Positions 24,759-32,090 of a stretch of 64,000 bases of DNA are shown piece by piece. The stretch is from Paenibacillus gallinarum. GTDB lineage: Bacteria; Bacillota; Bacilli; Paenibacillales; Paenibacillaceae. The stretch is from assembly GCF_014836635.1 (NCBI RefSeq), contig NZ_JACSQL010000014.1, positions 57,461 to 121,460 on the forward strand. The letters are read 5' to 3'. The first letter of the stretch is position 1. Each line of letters opens with the position of its first letter. A model generated the notes under the pieces. That model searched no databases. It was not told the origin of the DNA and worked only from the letters and a program-made list of their open reading frames with translations. The position numbers and the translations under genes are program-made.

Positions 24759-26384
24759 ATGATTAGTACAAGCGGTATAACACTCCGCTACGGAAAGCGT
24801 GCACTATTTGAGGATGTAAACATTAAGTTTACACCAGGTAACTGTTATGGTCTTATTGGTGCTAATGGAGCAGGTAAATCTACGTTTCTGAAAATTTTGT
24901 CTGGTGAGATTGAACCCAACCAAGGCGAAGTACACATGACTCCGGGTGAGCGCATGGCCGTACTGAAACAGAACCATTACGAATATGATCAGTATCCAGT
25001 GCTAGAGACCGTAATTATGGGTCATACGAAACTCTATGGAATTATGAAAGAAAAAGAAGCACTGTATGCTAAATCTGACTTCACAGAAGAAGATGGACTT
25101 CGTGCAGGAGAGCTTGAAGGTGAATTTGCTGAGCTGAACGGCTGGGATGCTGAGCCGGATGCTGCTGCACTTCTGATCGGTCTAGGTATTCCCCGTGAAA
25201 TGCACGATAGCAAAATGGCAGAACTCAGCGGTAATGAAAAAGTACGTGTTCTCCTGGCACAAGCTTTGTTCGGTAATCCGAATAACCTATTGCTCGATGA
25301 GCCTACCAACTATTTGGATCTAGAATCCATTCAGTGGCTTGAGAACTTCCTCATGGATTACGAAGGTACCGTTATTGTCGTATCCCATGACCGTCACTTC
25401 TTGAACAAAGTATGTACGCATATCGCTGACATTGACTTTGGTAAAATCCAGCTGTACGTAGGTAACTATGACTTCTGGTATGAATCAAGTCAGCTCGCAC
25501 TTGCTTTGCAACGTGATGCAAACAAGAAAAAAGAAGATAAAATGAAAGAACTTCAAGCGTTTATTCAACGTTTCTCTGCGAACGCTTCGAAATCAAAACA
25601 AGCAACTTCTCGTAAGAAACAACTCGAGAAGATCCAATTAGATGATATTCGTCCGTCTAACCGGAAATATCCGTTTATTAACTTTAAACCAGAACGCGAA
25701 GCTGGTAAGCAGTTGCTTACTGTGGATCGTCTTGTGAAAACGGTAGAAGGCGAGAAAGTAATTAATGATCTGAGCTTTGTTGTGAACAAAGGAGATAAAA
25801 TTGCTTTCGTTGGGCCTAATACTTTGCCAAAAACGACCTTGTTTGAAGTACTGATGAACGAAACGGAAGCAGATTCAGGTGAATACACATGGGGTGTTAC
25901 GACAACTCAAGCTTACTTCCCGAAAGACAACTCCAAATATTTTGAAGGTGTCGATATGAATTTGGTAGAGTGGCTGCGTCAATTCTCCAAAGATCAAGAA
26001 GAAACATTCTTGCGCGGATTCTTGGGACGTATGTTGTTCTCCGGTGAAGAAGCACTTAAGAAAGCAAGTGTGCTTTCCGGGGGAGAAAAAGTTCGCTGTA
26101 TGCTTTCTAAAATGATGCTGAATGGCGCCAATGTACTGATTTTGGATGAGCCAACGAATCACCTTGACCTTGAATCCATCACAGCACTGAATAATGGATT
26201 AATTGATTTTGATGGTACGATTCTATTTACTTCCCATGACCATCAGTTCATTCAAACCATTGCTAATCGTATCATTGAAATTACACCGAACGGCGTAATT
26301 GATCGCACAATGAGTTATGATGAGTATCTTGATAGTGAAGAAGTAAAACAGCTTCGTGCTCAAATGTATCCAGCTGAAGTTTAA
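24759..26384 (+). CDS. ABC-F family ATP-binding protein (YkpA/YbiT-like)
   Basis: Soluble protein with two ABC ATPase domains and no membrane segment, a ribosome-associated translation factor family. Domain 1 has GANGAGKST, LSGNEKVRVLLAQAL and LLLDEPTNYLDLES; the linker around 240-300 is basic and coiled. Domain 2 has LSGGEKVRCMLSKM and LILDEPTNHLDLES, but its Walker A reads GPNTLPKTT (G352-K358), with Pro in place of the Gly before Lys. 541 residues and overall order fit the YkpA/YbiT group. It is not obviously an antibiotic-resistance type. Monocistronic with its own promoter and terminator. Confidence 0.92.
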   Translation: MISTSGITLRYGKRALFEDVNIKFTPGNCYGLIGANGAGKSTFLKILSGEIEPNQGEVHMTPGERMAVLKQNHYEYDQYPVLETVIMGHTKLYGIMKEKEALYAKSDFTEEDGLRAGELEGEFAELNGWDAEPDAAALLIGLGIPREMHDSKMAELSGNEKVRVLLAQALFGNPNNLLLDEPTNYLDLESIQWLENFLMDYEGTVIVVSHDRHFLNKVCTHIADIDFGKIQLYVGNYDFWYESSQLALALQRDANKKKEDKMKELQAFIQRFSANASKSKQATSRKKQLEKIQLDDIRPSNRKYPFINFKPEREAGKQLLTVDRLVKTVEGEKVINDLSFVVNKGDKIAFVGPNTLPKTTLFEVLMNETEADSGEYTWGVTTTQAYFPKDNSKYFEGVDMNLVEWLRQFSKDQEETFLRGFLGRMLFSGEEALKKASVLSGGEKVRCMLSKMMLNGANVLILDEPTNHLDLESITALNNGLIDFDGTILFTSHDHQFIQTIANRIIEITPNGVIDRTMSYDEYLDSEEVKQLRAQMYPAEV

Positions 26385-26408
26385 GTTTTAGCTTGGATGT
26401 AATCATAC

Positions 26409-26447
26409 AAAAAGTCCGTATCTCTACATAGAGATACGGACTTTTTT
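26409..26447 (+). terminator. Bidirectional terminator after the ABC-F gene
   Basis: Stem AAAAAGTCCGTATCTC / GAGATACGGACTTTTT with T6 on one strand and T5 on the other, between convergent genes. Confidence 0.93.
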
Positions 26448-26469
26448 AGGCTGCTAACAGAGAACCTTT

Positions 26470-26655
26470 TTATGAACCGCCAGTACGACGGCGTTGGTTA
26501 TTCGGTTTTTTGTTATTTTGACTGACCATTTTTTTGGTCCCTGCGCCTTGGAATCCACCACGGCCACCGGCAGAAGCTTGTTCTTTCTTCTGTGCCAATT
26601 TTTGTTTGATTGCATCGGCCAGGCTTACTTTGCGTTGTTCTTGATCTTCACTCAT
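26470..26655 (-). CDS. Small basic hydrophilic protein, unknown function
   Basis: 61 residues with no hydrophobic segment. The N-terminal half is a charged helix (SLADAIKQKLAQKKEQ) and the C-terminal half is Gly/Asn/Arg-rich (GGRGGFQG, NNKKPNNQRRRTGGS), suggesting nucleic acid binding, but this is only composition. AGGAGG lies nine bases before the ATG at 26655; an ATG three codons earlier overlaps the RBS and is unlikely. Downstream is the shared terminator with the ABC-F gene. Confidence 0.65.
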   Translation of the reverse strand: MSEDQEQRKVSLADAIKQKLAQKKEQASAGGRGGFQGAGTKKMVSQNNKKPNNQRRRTGGS

Positions 26656-26840
26656 TCGATACATCCTCCTAAGAGATGTTTAGATTACTTTCTGGTATCC
26701 ATCTCATTTTATACGTTTTTAAATACAGGAACAAGGGAAAGAATAGTTAAAGTGGGTGCAGAGGATAGGGAAGGGTAGTTGCACTGATACAACAAAGTTT
26801 ATCTAATCATACAGCCCTGCTATAAAGCAACAATTTTTCA

Positions 26841-26935
26841 CGGTGACTACAGCAATGTGGGACGGCAACACTGTTTCTGTAGACCCACTCGCTTACCGTT
26901 TGGTAACATAGGTAGACCATGTTTACCGACTTATC
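26841..26935 (+). ncRNA. Candidate structured leader upstream of the CDF transporter
   Basis: The segment shows interleaved complementarity: CTACAG (26847-26852) with CTGTAG (26877-26882), and GTGGG (26857-26861) with CCCAC (26884-26888), which together would form an H-type pseudoknot. After it, TTACC (26893-26897) can pair with GGTAA (26902-26906), while GGTAACAT (26902-26909) can instead pair with ATGTTTACC (26919-26927), so the two hairpins exclude each other. I do not recognise a known riboswitch class. The rest of 26656-26840 is AT-rich without clear features. It could also be an inserted palindromic repeat; transcription has not been shown. Confidence 0.4.
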
Positions 26936-26976
26936 GTTTTTATGGATAAAGTTAATTTGAGGGAGTGTCTTTTTCG

Positions 26977-27852
26977 TTGAACGCATATGATGATATAAAA
27001 AGAGGAGAGCGCGGTGCCTGGGTCAGTATCGGAGCTTATCTTGTCTTGTCTGCTTTTAAATTATTTTGCGGGGTTATTTTTAATTCCAGTGCACTAAAAG
27101 CCGATGGTTTAAATAACATGACTGACATTGTAGCATCCATTGCTGTACTGATTGGCCTTAAAATCTCAAGAAAACCACCTGATTCGGATCACGCTTATGG
27201 ACATTTTCGTGCAGAGACGGTAGCGGCAATGGTGGCATCTTTTATTATGGCAATGGTTGGTATTCAAGTATTGATTGAAGCAGGCAAAGGATTATTCGCA
27301 GGAAGTAGAGAAATTCCAAACGCTTGGTCAGCTGCAGTAGCAGCGATTTCAGCCATAGTCATGATTTTTGTTTACCTCTATAATCGTAAGCTTGCTACGG
27401 AAATTAAAAGTCAGGCGCTTATGGCAGCTGCCAAAGATAACTTATCGGATGCGTTGGTCAGTGTAGGTGCGGGGATCGGCATATTGGGAGCGCAACTTGG
27501 TCTGCCATGGCTTGATACGGTAGCTGCTTTTGTTGTCGGACTCTTAATTTGTAGAACAGCCTGGGATATATTTAGAGAGTCAACGCATAGTTTAACGGAC
27601 GGTTTTAACGAAGAAGCACTGCTTGATTTACGAAGTACGATTGCCAAAACTGCAGGAGTCCTAGGAATTAAGGATGTAAAAGCTAGACTGTATGGAAGTC
27701 ATGTCATGGTCGATGTCGTCGTAGAAGTAGACCCGAATTTGAGTCTGGTGGAAGGACATAAAATTAGTGACACCATCGAGGAAAATATGAGACGGCACCA
27801 TAACATTATGCATGTTCATGTACATGTAGAACCTAAAATGGCTGTACACTGA
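26977..27852 (+). CDS. Cation diffusion facilitator family transporter
   Basis: Six-helix proton-coupled divalent metal exporter of the cytoplasmic membrane. Metal-site residues are visible in helix II (ADGLNNMTDI) and helix V (DNLSDALVSVG), with SDHAYGHFRAE after helix II and a C-terminal cytoplasmic ferredoxin-like domain ending MHVHVHVEPK. GTG at 26965 is in frame but touches the RBS; GAGGGAG (26959-26965) is 11 bases before a TTG at 26977, the chosen start, giving 291 residues. The family includes Mn, Zn and Fe exporters; the metal cannot be fixed from sequence. A structured leader lies upstream. Confidence 0.9.
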   Translation: MNAYDDIKRGERGAWVSIGAYLVLSAFKLFCGVIFNSSALKADGLNNMTDIVASIAVLIGLKISRKPPDSDHAYGHFRAETVAAMVASFIMAMVGIQVLIEAGKGLFAGSREIPNAWSAAVAAISAIVMIFVYLYNRKLATEIKSQALMAAAKDNLSDALVSVGAGIGILGAQLGLPWLDTVAAFVVGLLICRTAWDIFRESTHSLTDGFNEEALLDLRSTIAKTAGVLGIKDVKARLYGSHVMVDVVVEVDPNLSLVEGHKISDTIEENMRRHHNIMHVHVHVEPKMAVH

Positions 27853-27881
27853 AATTTTATCGATCCAATATGATTTTACGG

Positions 27882-27927
27882 AAAAAAGGGTGTGCGCTGT
27901 AAGTTTAAAACTTACAGCGCACACCCT
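27882..27927 (-). terminator. Long terminator between CDF gene and secreted-protein gene
   Basis: Near-perfect stem of about 20 bp (AAGGGTGTGCGCTGTAAGTT with AACTTACAGCGCACACCCTT). The U tract (T6) is on the minus strand, so it mainly ends the minus-strand gene; it can also stop the convergent CDF transcript. Confidence 0.9.
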
Positions 27928-27967
27928 TACATATTATAAGAAGGACAATTTTCAATAGTAGATCAGG

Positions 27968-28363
27968 TTATTTTCCTGTGTTCACCCAAGCAACGCCTTT
28001 CCAAGTGTAAATCTCTACCCATGTATCACCAGTGATTCGGTTCGTAATTTCGTTACCTGTAACGGAAACGAATTGTGAGCTCAATGCACCAAGAGCTTTT
28101 CCGTTTGGCGTATCATAGAAATATGTTGTTTTTGTAATTTCCAAAGGAAGCAGCGGAAGGTCAATTCCATCACCTGGTTTAACAAGGACCGTATCTTCGT
28201 ATACTACTTCAGAAACTGTAGTACTTGTTGCCTCGGTAGAAACAGATACAGAATTTGTAGTTGGTGTAGTTGTCGTTTCCGTTGTCTCAGTGGCAGCACT
28301 AGCAGCCCCTGCGAAAGATGCGGTAAGGGCGAGAGCAGCTGTAATGGTAATTAATTTTTTCAT
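27968..28363 (-). CDS. Small secreted protein, possible SH3-like fold
   Basis: 131 residues with a clear Sec signal (MKKLITITAALALTASFAGAASA, cleavage after ASA), a Thr/Ser/Val-rich linker to about residue 60, and a C-terminal ~65-residue domain (TYFYDTPNGKALGALSS ... GDTWVEIYTWKGVAWVNTGK) that reads like a bacterial SH3-like wall-binding domain. An upstream in-frame ATG at 28411 lacks an RBS; AGGAGG before 28363 decides the start. A SigB-like promoter (28437-28411) lies 48 bases upstream. Confidence 0.75.
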   Translation of the reverse strand: MKKLITITAALALTASFAGAASAATETTETTTTPTTNSVSVSTEATSTTVSEVVYEDTVLVKPGDGIDLPLLPLEITKTTYFYDTPNGKALGALSSQFVSVTGNEITNRITGDTWVEIYTWKGVAWVNTGK

Positions 28364-28410
28364 TTGTTTTCCTCCTAGAGATATATGTAATGGTTTGTTC
28401 TGAGATAACA

Positions 28411-28437
28411 ATAACCATTTCAGATAGGTATTGAAAC
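28411..28437 (-). promoter_or_regulatory. SigB-like promoter of the secreted-protein gene
   Basis: On the minus strand GTTTCA (28437-28432), 15-base spacer, GGTTAT (28416-28411). Matches the GTTT...GG-TA general-stress pattern seen at other sites here. Confidence 0.5.
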
Positions 28438-28499
28438 ACAGAAAATAACATTTAATTCAATATTTATCCAAACTATACATTTTACTTGTCTAAAAACAT

Positions 28500-28532
28500 A
28501 AAAAAGCTGCTAGCAAGGCTAGCAGCTTTTTT
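28500..28532 (-). terminator. Terminator after the DUF1328 gene
   Basis: Perfect stem AAAAAAGCTGCTAGC / GCTAGCAGCTTTTTT with a 3-base loop and T runs on both strands; it lies downstream of the minus-strand gene ending at 28560. Confidence 0.9.
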
Positions 28533-28559
28533 ATGTTTTTAGTTCTGTTTTAATAACCG

Positions 28560-28721
28560 TCAGGCTCGCGTTTTCCCCATAATGAGAGAAATAACGAAGA
28601 GTACCAAGAAGATAAAGAAGAGTACTTTAGCAATAGAAGCAGCTGCCTCTACAATACCAAAGAATCCGAAGATACCAGCAACAACGGCAATAATTAAAAA
28701 GATAAGAGTCCATTTTAGCAT
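28560..28721 (-). CDS. DUF1328 small membrane protein (YtjA-like)
   Basis: A 53-residue gene found by reading the minus strand: MLKWTLIFLIIAVVAGIFGF, then FGIVEAAASIAKVLFFIFLV, then a short tail ending MGKTRA. The two helices joined by a GIVEAAASIAK stretch are the hallmark of DUF1328 (UPF0391) proteins, which are stress-associated in many bacteria. AAAGGA precedes the ATG. A SigB-like promoter lies at 28883-28858, giving a leader of about 130 bases. Function unknown. Confidence 0.88.
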   Translation of the reverse strand: MLKWTLIFLIIAVVAGIFGFFGIVEAAASIAKVLFFIFLVLFVISLIMGKTRA

Positions 28722-28857
28722 GAGAATCAATCCTTTCTATATTTTCATTACGATAAGAAATTACGAACGGCCCTAGGAACTATCCTTGTGGATCGTATGT
28801 ATGAGATAGGAGAATTCCAATGAACATCAGCAATTTCTTCTCGTTTCGTAGTTCTCA

Positions 28858-28883
28858 TTAACCGAGTGAACTTCGGGTGAAAC
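28858..28883 (-). promoter_or_regulatory. SigB-like promoter upstream of the DUF1328 gene
   Basis: Minus strand GTTTCA (28883-28878), 14-base spacer, GGTTAA (28863-28858); both boxes and the spacing are identical to the site before rsbV. Confidence 0.6.
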
Positions 28884-28999
28884 AAAAAAGGAAGGATGCC
28901 AAGTAAGAGTCAGCGTTGATTGAATTTTCCCTTCTAATAATAGATATATTTTTTTATAAATAATTTCATGATTTTTATATTTGATGAGCTTACTCTCTT

Positions 29000-29025
29000 G
29001 TTTCGAGACTGTGCACGGCGGGTAA
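29000..29025 (+). promoter_or_regulatory. SigB-like promoter of the DUF948 gene
   Basis: GTTTCG (29000-29005), 14-base spacer, GGGTAA (29020-29025), 51 bases before the start codon. It is the closest match in the window to the Bacillus SigB consensus GTTTaa-N12-14-GGGtAt. Confidence 0.65.
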
Positions 29026-29076
29026 TTCTCGAATAACAAACACTATTGATGAAGAAACGAAAGCGAGGTTGTGTAA

Positions 29077-29601
29077 ATGTTGTGGCAAATTAGCGTAGCT
29101 ATTATTGCGGTTGCTTTTGCTGTACTGGTTGTCTTCCTGATTAAGACATTAAAGACAGCTCAAGAATCCCTGGATAACGTATCCAAAACACTGAAAGAAG
29201 TTCAAGGTACAATTGATGAATTAGGTTATGAGGTGAAGCAAACCGTTCGTCATGCTAATGAGATTACAGTAGATGTGGAACATAAAATGAAACAAATTGA
29301 TCCAGTCATGGTATCTGTGAGAAATTTGGGTGAAGTTCTGGCAGAAGTAACAGGTGCTGCTAAACAAGTATCAAGTAGTGTAATGAGTAAGTTTCAACAC
29401 AAGAAAGAATCGGGTAACGTTGTAAGAAGCAGCCGAGTAGCAGAAAAACAGGCTTCGGAAGTAAAAGCTTTGCCTGCTGCTGGAGGAACTTCTGCAGGAA
29501 TCGTAACTCCGAGTCTTGCACATCATGAGAATTCAACAAGTAAAAAGTGGCTCAATTATGTTGATATTGCCGCAGACACTTGGAACAAAATCAGACGTTA
29601 A
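29077..29601 (+). CDS. DUF948 general stress protein (YtxG-like)
   Basis: 174 residues: an N-terminal helix (ISVAIIAVAFAVLVVFLI, residues 4-21) anchors it in the membrane, followed by a long heptad-rich cytoplasmic coiled coil (to about residue 110) and a flexible tail. This is the DUF948 layout of Bacillus YtxG, a SigB-dependent general stress protein. RBS GCGAGG before the ATG. A SigB-like promoter sits directly upstream. Molecular role unknown. Confidence 0.85.
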   Translation: MLWQISVAIIAVAFAVLVVFLIKTLKTAQESLDNVSKTLKEVQGTIDELGYEVKQTVRHANEITVDVEHKMKQIDPVMVSVRNLGEVLAEVTGAAKQVSSSVMSKFQHKKESGNVVRSSRVAEKQASEVKALPAAGGTSAGIVTPSLAHHENSTSKKWLNYVDIAADTWNKIRR

Positions 29602-29718
29602 TTTGAAAAGAATGTATGTAAGAAGTCTTGCCATAGCGATATAAACAAGCATCCCTAACAGGATAAACGTACGTGCGGCAGGATGGTACAGCATAAGGAG
29701 AAGAAGAAAGGGTGAGAG

Positions 29719-30249
29719 ATGATGTTACAAACCATGCTAATCATGTTGGCGCTCACATCTCCCTTTTCCGTTCAACCTACGGCTGAACCTGCCGCAATGT
29801 GGCAAGGCAATCAATCAGTAGAGTTGGCGGTAAAGAAGTCGGAGCCAACTCAAATACTGCCGATCGAGCAACAGTCTGAATTCAAAACTGTAAATGATAT
29901 TTCCTTACAAGATACGAAGTCAGAGGTGCTGAACAAGAAAGGGTATCCCGAACAGACGAAAGAAGACTTAATACTGGGTAGTAGAGAATACATTTATGAT
30001 GATGTGACCATCGGTATTATAGATGGAACCGTTTCCTATATTCAGGTGAAGAAAGAGGCAACGTACTTAAAGGTGAATGATGTATACATGGAACTTACTC
30101 CGCGCAGCATCAAACATACGCTTGGCAAACCAGATTTCATTGCTGAAGATGGAGATGTGTACATTAAAGGTCACCAGGTTGTAAAAGTCTATTTCGACAA
30201 GAATGAGCATTTGAAACAAGTGGAATTTTTTGATGAAGCCTCTTTTTAG
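29719..30249 (+). CDS. Exported protein with two BamE/SmpA-like segments, unknown function
   Basis: 176 residues with an N-terminal hydrophobic stretch (MLQTMLIMLALTSPFSV) that may be a signal peptide. Two similar segments follow: residues 58-112 (VNDISLQDTKSEVLNKKGYP ... DGTVSYIQVKK) and 117-170 (VNDVYMELTPRSIKHTLGKP ... DKNEHLKQVEFFD). The pattern 'threshold-helix, KxGxP, then beta strands' resembles SmpA/BamE-like folds of lipoproteins, but no lipobox Cys is present. RBS AAAGGGTGAG; an adjacent second ATG is possible. Not assigned to a family with confidence. Confidence 0.6.
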   Translation: MMLQTMLIMLALTSPFSVQPTAEPAAMWQGNQSVELAVKKSEPTQILPIEQQSEFKTVNDISLQDTKSEVLNKKGYPEQTKEDLILGSREYIYDDVTIGIIDGTVSYIQVKKEATYLKVNDVYMELTPRSIKHTLGKPDFIAEDGDVYIKGHQVVKVYFDKNEHLKQVEFFDEASF

Positions 30250-30265
30250 AAGAAATGAGATCTTT

Positions 30266-30291
30266 GTTTCAAAAGAAATAGAATCGTTTAT
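30266..30291 (+). promoter_or_regulatory. SigB-like promoter of the YflT gene
   Basis: GTTTCA (30266-30271), 14-base spacer, GTTTAT (30286-30291), 53 bases before the start codon. The -10 differs from GGGTAT at two positions, so support is moderate. Confidence 0.42.
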
Positions 30292-30343
30292 ATACTAGGT
30301 AACTATTTGGAAAATTCAGAGGTTTCTAAGGAGCGTGGATATC

Positions 30344-30688
30344 ATGAAAACAACGAATTCGAAAGCGTATGCTAAACTCGTTGAGAACGGAATTCAGGCA
30401 GTGGAAACGGTAAAAGAACTTCGAGACGCAGATTATTTAGCGAAAGATATTTTCGTATTGGCACATAGTGAAGACCGGACTGACCGCATTGCTAATAAAG
30501 CAAACGCTAAAGAGATTGGTTTGAAAGAAGAAGGCGTATTTGATTCAATTGCTAATCTGTTCCGTTCTCGTGGGGATGAACTTCGTGCTAAAATTGTATC
30601 CACTGGATTTACTGAAACGGAAGCAGAATACTACGAGAAAGAGCTTGATAAAGGGAAAGTTCTTGTTATAGCTCAACGAAGTGTATAG
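30344..30688 (+). CDS. YflT-family general stress protein
   Basis: 114 residues matching the heat/general-stress YflT domain: an N-terminal GIQAVETVKELRDADYLAKDIFVLAHSEDRT, then ANAKEIGLKEEGVFDSIANLFRSRGDELR and FTETEAEYYEKELDKGKVLVIAQ. AAGGAG (30329-30334) lies nine bases before ATG 30344; a GTG three codons upstream overlaps the RBS region and is rejected. In Bacillus subtilis yflT is SigB-dependent. Cytoplasmic; function unknown. Confidence 0.85.
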   Translation: MKTTNSKAYAKLVENGIQAVETVKELRDADYLAKDIFVLAHSEDRTDRIANKANAKEIGLKEEGVFDSIANLFRSRGDELRAKIVSTGFTETEAEYYEKELDKGKVLVIAQRSV

Positions 30689-30732
30689 TATTTGTCTATA
30701 CCAAAATCAAGTGTATATAAAAAATATGAGGC

Positions 30733-30766
30733 AAGGAATGGGAGGATTTAACTCCCATTCCTTTCT
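30733..30766 (+). terminator. Terminator after the YflT gene
   Basis: Stem AAGGAATGGGAG / CTCCCATTCCTT with short T-rich tail. Confidence 0.82.
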
Positions 30767-30861
30767 GTGCGTTTAAGAAAAGGTGTTGCTATGTATGCAC
30801 GTTATCTTAAATATCTTATCTCTTTAAAATTTGCTATAGTTAAGAAAGTATATTATTTCTG

Positions 30862-30889
30862 TTACAGAAAAAACAGTCCCTAGTATAAT
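30862..30889 (+). promoter_or_regulatory. SigA-type promoter of the stress-signalling operon
   Basis: TTACAG (30862-30867), 16-base spacer, TATAAT (30884-30889), 25 bases before the RsbY-like start codon. Confidence 0.62.
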
Positions 30890-30913
30890 TAATGCTAGTA
30901 GAAGGAGAGGGTT

Positions 30914-32086
30914 ATGAGAATACTAATCGTAGACGACAATCCGACCAATGTTATTATTATTCGTGAAATTTTAAAGAAAGAAAATTATAAAAATATCGTT
31001 ACTGCGAAATCCGCTTTTGAAATGTTTGATGTATTAGGGGTTCAAGTTCGAGGTGAGAATATAGATCTTCCATCGGATGAAGCGGAGGAACCTGATGTAG
31101 ATCTCATTTTGCTAGATATGATGATGCCAGAAATGGATGGAATAGAAGCTTGTCGTATTGTACAAACCTATCCTCATCTTAAAGACATTCCTATCATTAT
31201 GGTGACCGCTGTTGGGGATTCTAAGAAACTTGCTGAAGCCCTTGATGTAGGCGCTATGGATTACGTTACGAAACCGATTAACAAAGTGGAACTAATGGCC
31301 CGAATTCGTCTGGCCTTACGTCTAAAGCAGGAAAAAGATTGGCGTAAAGAGCGAGACCAGCGTATCCAAGATGAACTAAAACTAGCCAGTCTTGTTCAGA
31401 ATGCGGTACTCAGTCCCGCTATTGAAGACCCCAAGTTTAAGGTGAATGCTTTGTATCAGCCATCTGCTGAACTTGCAGGAGATTTATATGCTTGGTACCC
31501 GCTTGGTAAAGGAAGATACGGGGTTATATTGCTAGATATGATGGGGCATGGCATTTCCTCGTCACTCTTTTGTATGTTTATTGCTTCTGTCTTAAAAGAC
31601 ACCGTAACCACCTATATTGAACCTGACCGGGTCATGAAGGAATTAAACCGAAGATTCAATCAACTTTATCTTGATGATCAGTTAGTTATGTACTATTTCA
31701 CAGCTATATATCTTGTTATTGATACGAACGAAATGCGGATTGATTACGTCAATGCCGGTCATCCTCCTGCACTGCTATTTGAAGGAAATGGTGAAGTGAT
31801 TTCACTGGACCGTGTCACTCATCCCGTTGGACTTTTTGATACGATGGAGGCAGAAACTCACACTGTCTACTATAAAGGTGATAGTCATATTACGATGTAC
31901 ACGGATGGGTTACTCGAAGCTGTGGATGGAGAAACAGAAGTGCAACTTGCATTTTTGAAAGAGTGCTTAAGTAAGAACCATGATTTTGACGAGCAAGAGA
32001 TGCGCCAGACGTTCTTTGATGAAGAAGTGACGAAAGAACATGAAGATGATATTTGCTTAGTATGGATTTCACTAAAAGGAGAATAA
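30914..32086 (+). CDS. rsbY: Response regulator-PP2C phosphatase (RsbY/RsbU-like)
   Basis: 390 residues: an N-terminal receiver domain (1-135; phospho-acceptor D68 in DLILLDMMMPEMDG, K in VTKP) joined by a helix to a SpoIIE/PPM phosphatase domain (about 155-388; AGDLY, DMMGHG, TDGLLEA, EDDICLVWI supply the metal-binding Asp residues). Such proteins dephosphorylate RsbV-P to release SigB. The receiver-first architecture is that of Bacillus cereus RsbY, which is switched by a hybrid kinase, rather than RsbU or RsbP. The next gene, a hybrid kinase, starts four bases after the stop, and rsbVW-sigB lies downstream. Confidence 0.88.
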   Translation: MRILIVDDNPTNVIIIREILKKENYKNIVTAKSAFEMFDVLGVQVRGENIDLPSDEAEEPDVDLILLDMMMPEMDGIEACRIVQTYPHLKDIPIIMVTAVGDSKKLAEALDVGAMDYVTKPINKVELMARIRLALRLKQEKDWRKERDQRIQDELKLASLVQNAVLSPAIEDPKFKVNALYQPSAELAGDLYAWYPLGKGRYGVILLDMMGHGISSSLFCMFIASVLKDTVTTYIEPDRVMKELNRRFNQLYLDDQLVMYYFTAIYLVIDTNEMRIDYVNAGHPPALLFEGNGEVISLDRVTHPVGLFDTMEAETHTVYYKGDSHITMYTDGLLEAVDGETEVQLAFLKECLSKNHDFDEQEMRQTFFDEEVTKEHEDDICLVWISLKGE

Positions 32087-32090
32087 GAGA

